From: Dirofilaria immitis
Lineage: Eukaryota > Nematoda > Chromadorea > Rhabditida > Onchocercidae
DNA: 64,000 bases
Assembly: GCA_024305405.1 (NCBI GenBank)
Contig: JAKNDB010000054.1
Location: 1,020,710 to 1,084,709, forward strand
Reading direction: 5' to 3'
The position numbers were made by a program, and so were the translations under genes. Of the stretch, positions 1 to 14,400 are shown one piece after another. The notes beneath the pieces were generated by a model. That model made no database searches, had not been told where the DNA came from, and saw only the letters and a list, made by a program, of their open reading frames with translations. Every line of letters starts with the position of its first letter. Within the stretch, counting starts at the first letter, position 1.

Positions 1-1411
1 AGGATCAATTCGAATTTAATCAATGTCTTCCGAAATAAGAATGAATTAGAATATCTTTCAAATGGATGAATCAATTAGAATTCTATTTATAAGAATCAAT
101 TGGAATATTATCAATATCTTTCGACACTTCTAAATCCTTTAACAAAATCATTATTATTCGGCAAAAATATAAAACAAATTTTAGGATTTTAATGAAAATT
201 ATTTAATTAGTATGATAAAAATCGAAAAAAAATGGAATTGGTATATGATAAGTTTAGATTATTTTTCTATTAAATGATCATACGCTGCGAGATTGCTTAG
301 TGAAATTTTTATGTTCCATTATTAAAGTGTATATATTTATATATATTGATCAAAAGATTAATTGTATTTTTGTTGTGCAAATTTTATTAAATTGAAGTAA
401 TCCTTATCAATTGATTGACTATTTTAGATTTAAGAAATAATCTTCTGAACTCAAAAACTTTACATTATTTACCTAAAAGTTGGACTGAATGAAAAAATTA
501 TCATTTTAATTATAATTAATATCAATTATATTTGAAAAATAAATATATCTGAAAAGAATTTTCCATTTTCGAAATTTGACTTAGCTTTTTTCTTATTTAC
601 ATAATTTTTTAGAACATTTTTTTCTTTTTTATTATTCGATGAAAGAAATGAGCTTTAAAAATGAAAAGTTTGTTATTATCATTAATAATATTATTAGAAA
701 TATTGACAGCACTAATTTGATTGAATCATTTGTATGATTTATCAATGAATTTATTCATTGATAGATGAGATAATACCAGAATAAGATTATTCTCGATTAT
801 ATTAATGCTTAGAGATAGCATTATTGATTAATAAAAATAAACAAAACAGGAAATGAAAGATAGCATTACCTAAAGTTGTTATTGATACAATCAAATAATT
901 ATTATGCAAATTAAATGATTATTATGTAAATATAGGATATCAAATATCACTCTAATTTGGATAAATCGCTTATCACTAATTAACATCAAAATAAGCTGTA
1001 AAAACAAGTGTCATTTTCTTATGAAAATTGCATATGAAGAAAATAGGAAAGAATTATATTGGAAATTTTGAAATTATTCAAACTTATCAAATTTGATCTC
1101 AAGTTTTTGCGAATCAATTCGTATAGTTGTCATATATTTGCAAAAATTATAAATCAGGGTATCGATTTCAAAAAGTTTTAAATGGCTTTTAATGATTCAA
1201 GAAACGAAATTGGGAAGTTTTAAACTTACATCTAACTTATAATATATTAGATAAATGAAATGTAAATTTAATACATTACAATTTTGAAATAAAAGAAATT
1301 GTTATATAATTTGACCGTAATCGGATCAATAAGTTCAATATTACCGTAATCGATTAATAGTTTTAAAAAATGAGAAAGTGCTGATGTAGCATAAATATTT
1401 CTTATAATTAC
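1..1411. other. No confident gene at left edge
   Basis: Very A+T-rich DNA without convincing exons, apart from the open minus-strand frame that continues from 1411 to 1268 and contains a Tudor-like IDYGNIELID string. The first ~120 bases carry short diverged repeats of the form 'aatcaatt(g/c)gaatttaatcaa'. Confidence 0.4.
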
Positions 1412-1474
1412 TTGGAGAGTTTGCGCAATTAACTCGTACATTAAGTCGAATAATTTGTTTGGAAAATTACCTGG
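1412..1474 (-). CDS. Possible exon, 21 codons, unknown protein
   Basis: A 63-bp phase-0 exon candidate between a consensus acceptor (GATTTCAG) and a consensus donor (GTAATTATA). It reads PGNFPNKLFDLMYELIAQTL plus one Q. It lies in a 103-codon open frame (1579-1268), unusually long for such A+T-rich DNA, and the frame further downstream reads LLIDYGNIELID, which resembles the IDYGN.E signature of Tudor domains. It may be a 3' exon of the gene at 2417-15730: an alternative donor at 2444 would join in phase 0. It may instead belong to a gene running off the left edge. Unconfirmed. Confidence 0.3.
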
Positions 1475-2127
1475 CTGAAATCTTCGGGACAGTATTAATA
1501 GTAAACAGAATGGAATTGGAAACATACGCAAAATTATCACACTGTCAAATCTTTCAAAAATAATTTTATAAAAGGTCAAAGGGTTAAGCCATAAATGGTT
1601 AATTTATAGTTATGTTATCATAAATTATTGAAAAATGTTTGATTATTGGAAATAATTCAATTAATTGTTCGTAAAAAGATGCGAATTAAAATCATTGAAA
1701 TTACTATACAATAAATATGCATGTAAAAATTATTTTCCGGAAAACAGGATTTTCTATCCGGTAGATGCTATATCAAAAATATGTAATGGTTACTAATTAC
1801 ATGCTATTTTATTATGCAATCATTATTCTAATATTTAAATATCAAAAACTAAATACTGAACTATCAGAAAAAATATACCACAAAAAAATTATCAAAAAAA
1901 TTTTCACAAAAATTGTCTCAAATTTGTTGGAATGGAAAAAAACAAATAAATGAATTTTTATAAATTAAAAAAATTTTGAAAATATAATTTCTTTAGCTAA
2001 ATATATGCATATATTGATTTAGCTTTTAACAAATATATAAAGAAGCTAATAAATGGATATTATCAAATAATCATTATCCGAATTATTTAAATATTTATTG
2101 AAAATCGAATACTGAAAATATCAAGAA

Positions 2128-2186
2128 GAAAAAAGAGAAGGAGAGGCAGAAAAGGCAGAGAGAGAGGGAGAGAGAGAGGAAAAAAT
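2128..2186. repeat. Purine (GA)-rich low-complexity tract
   Basis: A nearly pure A/G stretch dominated by GAGA and AGGAGA units on the plus strand. No coding potential on either strand. Confidence 0.8.
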
Positions 2187-2416
2187 GAATAAATAAAATA
2201 TAAAAATAATTGCTGTGGAAAATTTTTGCACAGTTTAAATTTGTTAAAATAAAATAATATTTAAATATTATAAATCAAATACTACAATATTAGGGAAAAA
2301 AAGAATAGCAAAAGAAAAATTTGCTATGAAAATTATACTCATATTTATTAGTAAATAAATCATTCAAAGAAATTGAAAATAAAAAATAAAAATATAATTT
2401 TTTGTAAATAAATATT

Positions 2417-5400
2417 TTAGTTAAATAAATGTACAGATTGTACCACCAATGCTTGGCGTAGGCTTTTGATAAAAATACAACAGAAAAAAAAAAGCCAAGA
2501 ATGAATGAAAGCCAAGAATGAATGAATAGACATAGAAAGAAAGTAAAATAAAAGAAAATGAAAAGTGGAGAGATGGGTTGTTATGGATTAGTAGTTAATT
2601 CTTAAGTCTAAAAACCTCTAAAATTCATTTTTTTTCAAGCAAAGAAAGCTGCTTATATTATTCATTTCATTCTTCTTTCTCAACCTGTCTCTTCATTTTT
2701 CATTCTTTTTCCATTCCTTTTTTCTTTAATCAATTGATATATGCATATGCATATATATTTGTATGTTATCCATATATCTTCTTCGTTTATTCCAAACTTA
2801 TTCAAGCATAATAATTGGAATTAAAAGGAGAAAATAGAGAGAGATAGATGAAGGAGAAAAGAAGCAAAGAAAATGAAGAGATAAATGATTATCAGTTCAA
2901 ATTTACCGTATGAATTTTAACCTTACTTCACTTTTAAACAATAACAATTGTTATCTCTAATCATTCATTACGAAGTTATTTCAATCATTTATTTAGTTAT
3001 AGAATATTAATCAATTATTAAATTATGTAATATTGATCAATCAATTGATAATATATTAAATAGAATATTAATTATTCATTAACTTATAGAATATTAATCA
3101 ATTAAGCTGTAAAATATTAAATCAGTTATTAGGCTATAAAAGAAATTAATCATTCATTAAGTTAGCCAATTATTAAGTTGTAAAATGTTAATTAATCATC
3201 ACATTATAGAATGTCAATCAACAATTATGTTATTATGAAATATTAGCATTTTATTAAGTTATAGAATATTAATCATTTATTAAGTTATGGAATACTAATG
3301 AATCATTAATTATCAAATGATCAAGAGTAGGAATTGAATAGAATTATTAGCTGAATTAATTTATAAATCTAAATGAATTTTATTGAAATTATAAATTACG
3401 ATAATATATACATATATATGGCGAATAGTTATCGAATAAGCCATATATATGAAAATATGCAAGGATAAAATAATAAATAAAAAATTCAATAAAGTTGATA
3501 TCGAATAAAATATCGAATAAAAATAAAACTTAATTAACGAAAAAAGAGAATTTCCTTGCAAAAAGTTCAAGAAAGAAGAAAATTTACTCATTTATAAATT
3601 CAAATTTATCAATTAATGAAAATCATTTATTTCAAAAATTTTCCTCCTTTAGGAAAATTTTAGATACGATAAATCATAAATGATAATTAATGAAAATTGA
3701 GATAAAGATTAAATTGTATTTTCAATTATTAATTAATTAATAGAATTTTACTCAAATTTTTTTCATTTTTTTAAATAATTTTACTCAAATTTTTTCATTT
3801 TTTTTAAATAAAAATTAACTAACCGTCGACGATAATTGTTGAAATTACTTGGACCATCGAAAGATTCATCTGAAAATCCCTGTTGTTGCTGTTGTTGTTG
3901 TTGTTCAGTTTTATCATCATTGATCAATATTGCCATCCTATCTTTACTATTTTTCTTCCTCTTCGCTAACTGTAATTTAATTATTTTTAAATATTTCATA
4001 AACAATATTTTTTGTATGTTAAGAAAGAAATTCAATTTGTACGAATCAAATATGCAAAATAATTTACATTAATAAATCAAACAAAATTAGTTAAAAAAAT
4101 GTTTGGCTAATTTAAATTTCTCTTCAATTATTATTGGCTTAATTAAAATTTCTTCTTTCACTTTTTTTATTTTTACAATATGCAAAAATATTATTTAAAT
4201 TATTAAAAAAAGAATGAAAAACTAAAATTTAAAAAAGAATAGAAAAAATTTAATAAAATTTATTTTACATTAAAAATTTTTAATCTTTTATAGAAAAATT
4301 AAACATCTTTGTTTATCATATCAAAAGAAAAGTGAATAATAACACCTTAATGAAGAAGAGGTGTATTTAATTATATCTATTCATTTATGATGTATTTAAT
4401 TATATCTATTCATTTATGATGTATTTAATTATATTTATTCATTTATGATGTATTTAATTATATCCATTCATTTATGATGTATTTAATTATATCTATTCAT
4501 TTATGATGTATTTAATTATATCTATTCATTTATTTCGTTTTTTTGTTCAAAATAATAATACGATATATTGAAATGAAATGATTTATTACTATCTCAAAAT
4601 GAGAAAAATATATGCTAATTACTTTTTATTAAACATTTTTTTCTTTTCCTTCCGCATTTTTAAAATTTTTGATTTTCATTTTTCTTTCGTTTATATTTTA
4701 GAAATTTAAAATTTTTTTCTTTTATCAGCCATTTTGTTATATCATTTAGATAAGCGAATAAACAAATTTTTTTCATTGAAATTTATGCAATTTGTAATTT
4801 GATAATTAATATTTCAAATATTTTCTCGCTTTTTATTTGTTTCTATTGTTTTTTAAAATTATTCAAAAACTAAAATTGAAATTAAAATTTATACTTAATA
4901 GAGGATAGATTGAATGTAGCATATTATTTGAAGAATAATACTAATTAATTTCCAATTTTTGTTTTCTCTTTTTCTTCAAAAAAAATAGCTAATGATAATA
5001 AATGATTCAATCTAATTATTCCAATTTTTTTCAAATATTATTTCTTTTGTTTTTCATTTCAAATATTTATTAATAACAATGATATGTTAAATTTCTAACC
5101 TCAAATATAACAGCATGAAGATCGAATAAAGGCATTTCCTCATGATTTGCCCCCTTTTAGGGGTTATCTGTTCTCCTCTTGCTATTCCATGATATTGCTG
5201 TTGATTTGAATGATGCTGTTGTTGATTATTGATAACATATCGTTCCATATCTTCTTCATGTTGCTTATTAGCTAAAAAAAAAGATTTCAATTTATCAATT
5301 ATTCGAATATAATTTAGAAGAAGGGAATTAAATAAAAAGATTAAATAAAATTTTGGGAAACATTTTTTCATTTTTAAATTATATGAAACAATTCGTTTCT

Positions 5401-8400
5401 TTTTTCCTTTTCTTTTCTTCTTTTTCCACCAAATTCTATTTGATCGTTTATTTAATATTTAATTTTTGCTTACAGTAATTTTTTATTTAAAATAAACCAT
5501 TAAATATACAACAAAATAATACATCACTCTTTTTTTCTTATTCAAACGAAAAAGTTTAACTATCGATAGGCACGAAAACGGAAAAAGGGAAAATGATTAG
5601 ATTGATGATCGTTTAGACCATTAAATTTATGAGATATCCCAGAAGAAGTCTATTTCTTTCTTCGCTTTTCTAAGGAAAATATTCGAGAGTGATAAAATGC
5701 AAATTGTTACTTATTTTACATTCTTTTTTTTTTGATAAAATTGTATGAATGAAATAAAATACAGAAATGAGGTAAAAGAGAAAGAGAAAGAAAAATATTA
5801 TAATTTTCATATAATAATTATGATGATAATTCAAAAATTTTAAAAACGAAAAAGCCATTTTTCTTAATTTAATATTATAGAAAGGTTATAGGTCATTAGT
5901 ACAAAGTAAATCAAAATTTGTTCTTGTGATAATAATATCATATTAATATTATCATTTCGTTTGCAAATATTCATATAGAAAATTTTTTAATAATTAATCT
6001 AGAATTATTAATTGAAAGTTTCGTTTTTTTCTGCAATATCATCATGTTAATTTTTAAAAATTTCAAATTTCATTTCGGATTATTTTTTTTTGAATTTGAC
6101 TCTGATTGACTGTAAGGGAGCCAAAAAAACTTTAATATTGTTATATGTTTAAGTTCAATTGATCATTTAGCAATCTAAATTAGTTTAAGGCCAGATAATT
6201 TAATTTAATTGTTTGATTGGTTGAAGTAATTATAATAATAAGTTAGCGTTATACTGATACTTAATGATAGGATTAGTTCACGATCCATTTCTAATTAGTC
6301 GAATATCAATTGATTTTTAGTATGTAATTTTATCAATAAATGATCAATTTATCATTAATTTATTGATAATATGAATAAATATAAAAATCATACTACATTT
6401 TCTGCTGGATTCAATTGTTCTTCGATTTTCTGATTTCTTACGTCGTCCTACTTTGCTTGATTTTACTAAAAAAAATCATAATTATTGAATTAATTGAAAA
6501 TTTTAAAAACACAAATTAAAAACGCAATTATTTTACTAGTAATTTCAATAAATGTCTTTTTATTTCTAACATTTATTAATAATATAATTTATTCAAAAAA
6601 AGATGCAATAATTTTTTAATTAAATTTATCAGTGATTAATTAAATTTATCAATACTTTATTAAATTTAATAGTAGCTAATAAAGTAGTACAGTAATTATT
6701 ATAATATGAACTTTTTTATTCTATTCATTTCTATGATAAATTGTGCTATTGACTGTGATAAGAACATTTATAAAATTTTAAATTCAAATTTTTAATTCAA
6801 ATTGACGATTATTCATTGGCATATATAATTATAATATAATTTTTCAATTGTTTAATTATTTGAAATTTAATTAATAATTACTTAAAAGGAATCAAATAAA
6901 AAAATTCCTTAACAATTATTATATTTTAGTACTAATATTATTGGAATAGGATAAATGTATAAATTATATTAAATTAATATTAGGATGAATTTGCGAACTC
7001 CATAATTTAAATACATCATTTGCTATATGAAATGATAAATAAATAAATAACAAATGAAATAATATGCTGCTTTATTTGTATTTTTTTGAACAATGATAAA
7101 TTATCATTTTGATAAGATAAATAAACAAATAATATATAAATAATTTAAAAAATTAATTATTCTTAATCAGTTCATTTAAATTTCTACAAATAAAATAATT
7201 GAAGCACATTTTATTCATTTTAAAAGTCATACATTTATTATTTGATATTGAAAGAAAAAATAATAAAACGAAGAATATTTTAGAAATGAATCCATTTGAA
7301 TCTATTTTGATCCATCCATTTGAATCCATTTGAATTCAATTTGATTTTGATTTTGTAAAAGTATTAAAAATGAAAATTTAAAATGATGAATATTACTATG
7401 AAATCATATATTGCTAATACTAATTGACTAATTTCATTATTAATTTTTTCCTACTCTTTATCTTTTAATAATCTTTGTTTCGTCTTCTTTTTGAATTTTT
7501 GCTGTTTTTTTTGGCGAAAAATAAAAAAATTGGCCGAAATTTTTATTAGTAAGAAGTTTTTATCAATTTAAATCAATATTTTCATTTGTTGATTAATAAC
7601 TGATAACTGTTATTAAATTGTTTATTGAGAAAAAGAACTCAATTCTTGATTGACAAAAAAAACATGCAAATTGAGATAAGCAAATGGATCAATAAATAGC
7701 AAAAGAATTTATTAGAGCCAAATTTTAAAATGATCAAATTGAGCCTATTAGCTTTCTAATAATGTGCCTGGTACTCATGCCTTGTCTAATGTCCAAGATG
7801 TTAAATTGGATAGAAGGAAATGCTATTAATGCAACTTTAGGCTATTAAAGGATAAATGCAAGGAAAACTGATATTTAAGAAAAATATGCAAAAAAGTCGA
7901 TACGATCGGTAATCGATAGATTTGTCAAAGAAAAATTGGATCATATCAAATTAACATAAAATAGAGAATCGATAAATTAAATTATTTTTTTCGCCTTGCT
8001 TATATGTATATATTCGAAATATCTTTTTTATCTTAAAATAGGAACAATTTTTTAATTTTAACTTAAAAGAATTCATTTGAAATGGATTTGAAATTGATTG
8101 AATTAATTTCGAAATTTTATGATTCGTTTTAATTTTAATGAAATCGAATGCATTGGATAGATATTTGAATTTAAATTTAATTTTTAAAAATAATTTATAA
8201 ATTTAAAATGGTAATAATTTATTTAATATTGCTAAATTATATTTTATTTTTTTCCTTCTTTCTTTCTATCTAAAATACTCAAATATTATTTTGTTTATTT
8301 ATTACAAAATATAAAATTTTTCTGAGAGAAAGCAAAAAATAAATATCGAGAAACTAGAGAAAGAAATTACGAGAAAAGTTAGCAGTTAAATTGTTTCCTG

Positions 8401-11400
8401 AAATTTCTACTTACGTCAAAAGTTTTTAGTCGAAAAAGAATAAAGTAAAAATATCGAGAAACTAATTCAATTCTCATTATTGATCATGCAATTGAAAGTG
8501 ATAGCCCAAACGGAATAGTTTTTAGGATTATAATCTTTTCTTCATAGCTTACTCCAAATCAACGTTTATCCAATTACGTTTTATACTTATACGTTGTTGC
8601 GTGAGATTTATGTATGGTAATGAATCATTTGATAAATACGAATAATCGATAAGTTTATAAACAACAACAAATACAATATATGTTCAATGAAATGGATGAA
8701 TATTAATAAAAAGTAATAATGAATTGAATTTATTTAAAATTAACATAATAAACATCGATTGATTATTTCTACAGGTAAATAAAAAGTGTAATTCATACAG
8801 GAAAAATATTAGAAAAAATTGATTGAAAAAAAGTGATAACAACAATTTTATTATTTTGTTTCCATATGAATTTCCTGAAAATTAAAAATTTTTTCATTCA
8901 TTTTATGCTTTCAGTGATTAAATTTTATTCTCTTTTCGTTTAATTTATACTTTTAAAAGTTTAAATTAAAATGTATAAATTATTGAAATTGAAATAAATA
9001 TGAAACTGAGATATCGTAATTCTTTACGATATTATATTTTTATTTTCCAATCTATTTTCTTATTAATTGATGGAATGAAATTTCGGAATGGAAAACTGAT
9101 TGAATGGAATTTTAAACAGAAAGTTATCATAAACTATTATTCTAAAATTAGAATTTAAAAAAGAGGAATCGATTTTTCTTATAACGGAATAGAAAATTAT
9201 TCTGAAATATTATCCTAAATAGTAGATTGAGATTTGATTTAATCAGTTATTAAATTTCAATAAAAAGCGAGAGGTCACGATCGATTCTTTTTAGTAATTA
9301 AACATTAAATCGCTTAATTGGATAATCTTTTTATCATATCTTTCTAATAATTTTAATGAAATAATTGGAATATTAATTCTCTAATTATTAAAATTTTAAA
9401 CAAAGCTAGCAATAAAATCCTTTTAAATTAATTAACTGATAATTGATAGCATTATCAATGTTGACACTAATTTTAAATATGCACATATATATTCCTATTC
9501 TCATTTAATTCAGTTTAAAATTTCAATTAAACTTGACGAAATGAAAGTATCGAAAGGACAATAATGAAATTATAATAATATAGGTAAAAAATAAATTCTA
9601 ATACTTTTAACCCTTTCACCTTTAAAAAAATAAAATAAATAAGCTTATAAGAAAAATTGCAAAACGGAAATATAACGCATTGTGTCACAGTATACTATCA
9701 ATTTACGTTTCGATCAAGTTACATTAAACAGTTAAAGTTCAAGCAATCAAATAATCAATCAATCAATAAAATGAATGAAAGCGAAACATGCAAATTGCAT
9801 GCATTGAATGTATGTAATACAAGAACAATATGGCATGCAAATTTGCATGATAACTAAATTGCTGATTCAGTCAGAATCCTAATATTTCATTTTTTTCATA
9901 TCACACTTAAGAAAGCACTTTTTTTAAAAGAAAAAAAAAGCAAAGCAATAAATGAATAAATACTGGTTTAAAAAATCAATAAAGCTTGAAAAGAAAAAGG
10001 AATAAGCCACGAAATATACATATATATCTGCTTGGCCATTATTAAATAAACTTGGCCATTATTTTCAAGTCCTAAATGCAAACAAAAAAGGTTTGCATAT
10101 GGATAATTGCATTTGTTTCAGACGAATGTCAAGAATGCAATTAGAATGAGGTTACGATGAATTTAATTATTGTTTACTAAAGCAAATTTTTAACCAATAA
10201 TTTTAAAAGTTGATTTTTAACCACTAAATAACATTTTCTAAAGTTTAAAATTATTCAAAATTTATCATCAATAGCTAGTAATATGAGTTTTAGGATTATT
10301 TGTTAAAAATCAAATAATTTTAAGAAATTATTAATTAAACATAAAATATCATTTCAATGAGCAATTTTTCAATATTGTAATAACGAACCCGTAATAATTT
10401 AATAATAATTTCTTAGTTTTCTAAAGAAAAAAATTTTCTTCTCTATCAAATTATTGAATTTAATTATATATAGTTTAGCAAAGCCATCGATTTGTAAAAC
10501 TACTTGCAATATTTATAGCAAAAACACTTTTCTTAAGTTTTCCGAATTTTTCTTAAAATTTCTTTTATTTTTATACTTTTTTTCTTAAGTTTTTCTCGAA
10601 TTTCTTTTTTTTTATACTATGAAGTATGTTTTCAAGTTCTTCTTTCATAAAACATTTTAATCATCGTTTTTTTTCTAACCAATTTGAAAAAATTTAAAAT
10701 TCATCATTTCATTTTATGAAATTAATGTGTAAAGTTTAGCAGCTTAGTTCAGATAAAGTTTACATAAATTTTCCTATATTTTATGTAATAAAATTGAAAT
10801 ATCAACGTAAATGATTTAAATTTAGAATTTTTAAATTTTGCAAAGATTCAAAATTTAAACCGAAATTTTTATTGTTCGTTTTTATTACTTTAAAACAAAC
10901 TTTGGTAATTTGAATTATATATATTTTGCTTAGATATTATTGGCTAATAGACTACTAAATATAATTAGAATTAAATTTATAGTTATCAAATCGAATAATT
11001 TCATCATCTTGAAAACTTTGTTTAAACTTAGTAGAAGATTATTTAAAATTTTTGTTAATTAGCTTTTGTTATTTATGCAAATTTTACATCTTTTACGCTT
11101 GATTTACATTAATAATAGGCATTTCACTTTTCGAAATGCTAAATATTATATTTAAATTGTTAGCTAAAAAAATCTAAAATAAATTATCGGCGATCATTTT
11201 CATTTTAAAGGATTTTAATGGCATATTTGAAGCATGAAGTAGAAACACATGTTACGCTATTTCCGAAATATTTTTTTTATTTTGTAGTAAAAATTGAACT
11301 TTTAAGCAAAAAATAATTCCTTTAAAAAATAAATTCGCCTATACCATTTTTTATATATAAAAAGCTTAGCTTATTTACTTAAAATTCGCTGAAATAAATG

Positions 11401-14400
11401 ATAGTAATTAATTGATTAATTAATTAATTAACTAACTTCTAATATTTATTCATTTAATCTCTCATATTTTTGGAAATTTTGAATCAAAAGATTAGAAAAA
11501 ATTTTCCCTTCGAATAAAAGTAAAATTTTATTTTAAATATTATCCTATAAATACAACCAGAATATATGGTTTTGTTAAAATTAAGCTAATAACATTTGTT
11601 GGATAAATTTTACACGGATGACTTCAAAATAAAGTCATCCGTGAAATTTATCCAACAAATTCAAATATACATTTATTAATATACCTGCAATGAAGTTATT
11701 ACTTCACTTCAAATCGAAATTTATTAAAATGAAAATTATTTATAAAGCAAAAAGAAGAAATAGACTAATAATAAACTGCATGATATCAAAAAGAAAAAAC
11801 TTTTTATCAAAAAAGAAAAAAATAATAAAATTTTTCAAGTAAAATTTATCAAAATTTATTCAAATTGAATTGGAAATTTTTCTTGTTTTTTAAATATTTA
11901 AATTTCAATAAATATTATGTTTAATAGATTTCTAATAGAGAGTTAAATTTTTCGAATTAAAATTAAAAACAAATATGTTTTTAGCGATATTAATGACATA
12001 TTAATCGGTTATAAATTTCTCATCAAAATGAAATGATAATATTAATAAACAGTTAACAATTTCAGGTTTATATTATTTATATAGAAATTATTTCATCCAT
12101 TATTGATCCGTTTAATATTTTAATTATCAAATAGATTACGGAAATTAGAAAGTGTTTGTTTAAAATATTTACAAAAATTTCAATTTAATCTTATCAGTTA
12201 AAGATTGTATACATTTCATTAACATATTATTAATTATTTATATTTATTTTATGCTTATTTTTATATAAAATTACATTTTTTTAATTATTAAGAAGTATAA
12301 TCTGAAATTTAATTTAATTTAAATCGATTGTAGGAAATGAATTCTTAGCATAAATTGAATATTATTTTTGTCATTCTTAATTTTACATATTTTAAATGAC
12401 ATTTTTAGATTTTATTTTTTAAGTAGTATTATCCCTTTATTACATTCTTCGATTTTATTTTTAATGTATCAAATTATATTTCTCCAAAACTATATTCCAT
12501 TTTAACAATATTTTTTTAATTGAGAAATATTTTTGAAATTTATTATTTAATATCAAATAGTCTATAATAAAAGATAAGAGCTAATTGGTATAATGATATA
12601 TGATTATAGAACTATATTCCACACCTAATTTTGATGTCAAGATTTTTCAAATAATTCTAAAAATGAAAAAATTTTATTTAAGAAATAGTTAATTATTTCA
12701 TTTTAACATTAAATTTTATAAAATAACTGTCTATAACAGATGCAAAAAAATAAATATTCCATTTTCTACTAGAAATTTGAACTTTATTCTTAAGATTGAC
12801 GTCAAATACTTTCGTATATCATTGCTCTCGATTCTCGGGAAATTGATTAGATAAATATCATGCACAGCAAGCATTATCATACATATATCTTTTTCAATAT
12901 TCTCAATTTATATCAAGTAATAATTTATAAACATCATTTATTACTGTTAATTCTTATCTTTCTAGATATAAAATGCATTCAATATCATTTTGAATTATAA
13001 AAATTCTATATTTAATGTTTTCCTAACTTGATTTCGATTTAAAGAATTTTTAAAAAATTGCAAAGCTTATTTTACACCAAAATTTTGGTTTCAAGACTTT
13101 TCAAAAAACTCATTTTTTTATATTACTATGTTATCATATCCAATTTTGATTTTAGGAATTTTTTTGAAAATTCTATATTCTATATTAGATTATGTTTTCA
13201 AAGATTTTTCAAGTAATTCTAAACTTATTTCATATGCGATTATAATTTCAAAATTTTTCGAAAAATTCCAAATCACATATTATTTTCTCAAATTGCAATT
13301 TAAAATATTTTTATTTACTTTTTCTTGCTCCTTTTCAATTCTATCAAATTCTTTTCCATTCATTCAACTAAAGTATTCAATTCTTTTTTGTCACATCCAT
13401 TCTCTAAAAAAAAATGTTTAAATTCTTCTCAAAAATTTTTCCTTTATCAAATGTTTCGCCTTGATATATTTTTATTCAATTCAATTCTCACGAATATCTC
13501 AACTTTTATAATCATTGTCATTATTACAAATAAATATTTTCCTTTTTTTTGATAAATCAACAGTAGCATACATCAAAATTGGGAATTATATAAATTAAAA
13601 AAATTGTCTCAATATGTTCAAATATATTTCCTATTACAATTAATTCCCATTTCCGATTCTGATAAAAATATCCATCGTTCACGACGATTGATAAACAATT
13701 TTTATTTGCGATTCTGATAAGAAACACTCAATGTCAATAAAATTTCATTAAGTAAAAATTTTATTTGCTAAAAATATGTAATTGGTAAACAAATTTTGAA
13801 TTTGACAATTAAAATTTTTACTTCTTCAAAGTTTGAACGATTAAAAGAAAAAGTTAATTTCTGACATTTCGAAATTAATTCAATTTATCAATTTAAATTT
13901 CAGTATTATATTCTAATAAATAAAGCAAAAGAAAATTTAAAACTTCGAATTACATCTGAAATGCAATAAGTTTGATAATGTAAAACCAAAAACTGTACAA
14001 TAATTTAATTTTGTCAAAATATCGAAAAGAGAAAATACAACTTGAAAAATGTTAAAATAAAGACTTATTCTTAACAAATGATTATGAAAATATTTTGAAT
14101 TGTACTAAATTAGCAAAATGCCATCTAAGTTCGCAATAGAGTATTATCAATATTACCAAAATATGGGCAATGAATTATTGATATGATAAAATAAATCAAA
14201 AATCTCAGCTTATCATCTGTTCAATTGTTTTAAGCAAATAAACTTAACTTTGGATTATCTTAATGAATTTTCTTAAAAAGTATTAAATCGAAAAAAGAAA
14301 GGGGTATCTATTTTTAAATAGCAAAAGTTTTCAAAAGAATAAAAGCAAATATCATCTTCCAATCTCGACTTTCGTTTCGAATATTTATGAAGCAGATGGA

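Noticed and set aside
3836..4072. Plus-strand ORF with poly-Cys
   Set aside because: Antisense shadow of the poly-Gln exon at 3969-3824, which has matching splice phases.
9657..9857. 66-codon plus ORF in intron 1
   Set aside because: Overlaps the palindromic octamer cluster; no splice partners and a repetitive NNQSINK-like composition.
13128..13552. Two overlapping plus-strand ORFs of 97 and 75 codons
   Set aside because: Both are hydrophobic by-products of a degenerate ~50-bp repeat, with no splice or conservation signal.
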